Of a stretch of 7,231 bases of DNA, positions 6,352-7,231 are shown piece by piece; the first letter of the stretch is position 1; every line of letters starts with the position of its first letter. The DNA is from COMBO-56-21 sp041494275 (GTDB lineage Archaea; Thermoplasmatota; Thermoplasmata; UBA10834). Position numbers and translations under genes: made by a program. The notes under the pieces are model-generated. The model did no database searches, was not told the origin of the DNA, and saw only the letters and a list, made by a program, of their open reading frames with translations. Location: positions 1-7,231 of the forward strand of contig JBGQAM010000082.1 in NCBI GenBank assembly GCA_041494275.1. Reading direction: 5' to 3'.

Positions 6352-7231
6352 ATTGACTTCCTTCTGGCTTCTCTCAAGGTGCCTTCCGGAATCAGACACA
6401 TCTTCTTGCCCGAGAGCACTCCAGCGACGCCCTCCGTGGATTCCACGTTTGAGTACTTCTCGCAGAGCTTGCACGTGGGCGGGCAGACGCTCACACGGTC
6501 CTTGGGTTGCGGGTAGGAGAATGTGCCTCCCTCGTAGTTCCTCAGAACTACCCTCTTGTCGGACATGGAGATGAGGTACTGTGGGGAGATCGGAATCTTG
6601 CCTCCTCCTCCAGGCCCGTCTAGAATGAATGTCGGGACAGCGAAACCCGAGGTATGTCCTCTCAACGCCTCGGCGATCTCGATCCCCTTCTCGACAGAAG
6701 TCCTGAAATGCTCAAGTCCTTTGGACAAGTCACACTGGTAGAAGTAGTACGGCCTGCACCTGATCTTCACGAGTTCGTGAACCAACTTCTTCATTATGGT
6801 CGGGCAGTCGTTGATTCCCTTGAGCAGGACCGACTGGTTGCCCACTGGGATCCCGTGATCGACCAGCATCTCGACGGCTCTCTTCGACTCCGGCGTGATC
6901 TCCTTCGGATGGTTGAAATGCGTGTTGAGCCAGATAGGATGGTACTTTGAGAGCATCTTGCACAGTTCAGGCGTTATCCTCTGGGGCAGAGTGCACGGTG
7001 CCCTGCTGCCCAGCCTCACTATCTCGACATGGTCAATCGCCCTCAGCCGCTTGATTATGTCCTCAAGGAACTCGTCTGATACCAACAGACAGTCCCCACC
7101 AGAAAGGAGAACGTCTCGAATCTCCTCGTGTCCCTTGATGTACTTGATTGCAGCGTCGATCGTTTCCTTGGTCATCTGGTGGTCGGTCTGACCCGCCATC
7201 CTCCTCCTCGTGCAGTGCCTACAGTAGTTCC
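6336..7231 (-). CDS. kamA: Lysine 2,3-aminomutase (N-terminus beyond the right edge)
   Basis: A radical-SAM, PLP-dependent enzyme converting L-lysine to L-beta-lysine. The visible 297 residues align, from memory, to clostridial KamA without gaps through the PLP site. At the window edge YCRHCTRRR carries the second and third cysteines of the CxxxCxxC iron-sulfur motif (positions 129 and 132 in clostridial numbering); the first would lie just outside. LLSGGD follows, then the QCDLS aspartate (293) and the DGPGGGGK segment with the aspartate (330) and PLP lysine (337). The two aspartates bind the side-chain amine of lysine, which argues for lysine, not glutamate, as substrate. The zinc-site cysteines are present: NDC (268) and a C-terminal C-x3-C-x2-C. 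The full C-terminal domain separates it from the shorter EpmB. An ATG at 7197-7199 is internal and not the start; about 126 residues are missing. In archaea it may serve osmolyte synthesis (ablA) or lysine degradation. Confidence 0.93.
   Translation of the reverse strand, partial: NYCRHCTRRRMAGQTDHQMTKETIDAAIKYIKGHEEIRDVLLSGGDCLLVSDEFLEDIIKRLRAIDHVEIVRLGSRAPCTLPQRITPELCKMLSKYHPIWLNTHFNHPKEITPESKRAVEMLVDHGIPVGNQSVLLKGINDCPTIMKKLVHELVKIRCRPYYFYQCDLSKGLEHFRTSVEKGIEIAEALRGHTSGFAVPTFILDGPGGGGKIPISPQYLISMSDKRVVLRNYEGGTFSYPQPKDRVSVCPPTCKLCEKYSNVESTEGVAGVLSGKKMCLIPEGTLREARRKSIQKKK

Noticed and set aside
5573..6574. Long + strand open frame (333 codons) opposite the S-adenosylmethionine synthetase gene
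   Set aside because: It is antisense to a gene with every family block intact, crosses into the aminomutase gene, and its translation has no recognisable domain. It is a shadow of G+C-rich codon usage.
6336..7199. ATG at 7197-7199 preceded by AGGAGGAGG, appearing to be an aminomutase start with a strong ribosome binding site
   Set aside because: The frame is open upstream to the window edge and encodes YCRHCTRRR, the radical-SAM iron-sulfur motif. The AGG repeats are arginine codons of that motif and abut the ATG with no spacing.
1..7231. tRNA, rRNA, insertion sequence, attachment site or defence system
   Set aside because: No cloverleaf-like sequence, terminal inverted repeat, transposase or nuclease motif is seen; the genes fill nearly all of the window.

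Overview
The window looks like archaeal chromosome, most plausibly from the Thermoplasmata or a related euryarchaeal group. Three things point there: an archaeal-type S-adenosylmethionine synthetase (the AdoMet_Synthase family, distinct from bacterial/eukaryotic MetK), a protein with an N-terminal DUF835 domain (a mostly archaeal domain of unknown function), and BRE/TATA-like promoter sequences instead of -35/-10 boxes. The phylum is established with fair confidence; the class is inference. The sequence is moderately G+C-rich by eye and densely coding.

Layout. Bases 1-101 hold the last 32 codons of an unidentified + strand gene. A 100-base gap (102-201) carries a probable archaeal promoter and ribosome binding site for a very large + strand gene (202-5010, 1602 aa). 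That protein has a short acidic, proline-rich N-terminus, one DUF835-like globular domain (about residues 50-195), and then about 1,390 residues of charged heptad coiled coil without a single proline. The whole protein has no cysteine. A 34-base convergent gap with a small inverted repeat separates it from two - strand genes: archaeal S-adenosylmethionine synthetase (5045-6241, complete) and, upstream of it, a lysine 2,3-aminomutase (6336 to beyond the right edge, N-terminus missing). The 94-base gap between these two holds a probable promoter for the synthetase, and a 10-bp inverted repeat surrounds the aminomutase stop codon.

How the genes relate. Lysine 2,3-aminomutase is a radical-SAM enzyme that needs S-adenosylmethionine as cofactor, and the synthetase makes it. 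The pairing is metabolically sensible, but the synthetase seems to have its own promoter and is a housekeeping gene, so the neighbourhood may be incidental. The aminomutase makes beta-lysine, used by archaea for the osmolyte N-epsilon-acetyl-beta-lysine or as the first step of lysine degradation; the gene that would decide between these is not in the window. The giant coiled-coil protein is the least explained element: a cytoplasmic rod that could be about 200 nm long with a small conserved head. A scaffold or cytoskeletal role is only a hypothesis.
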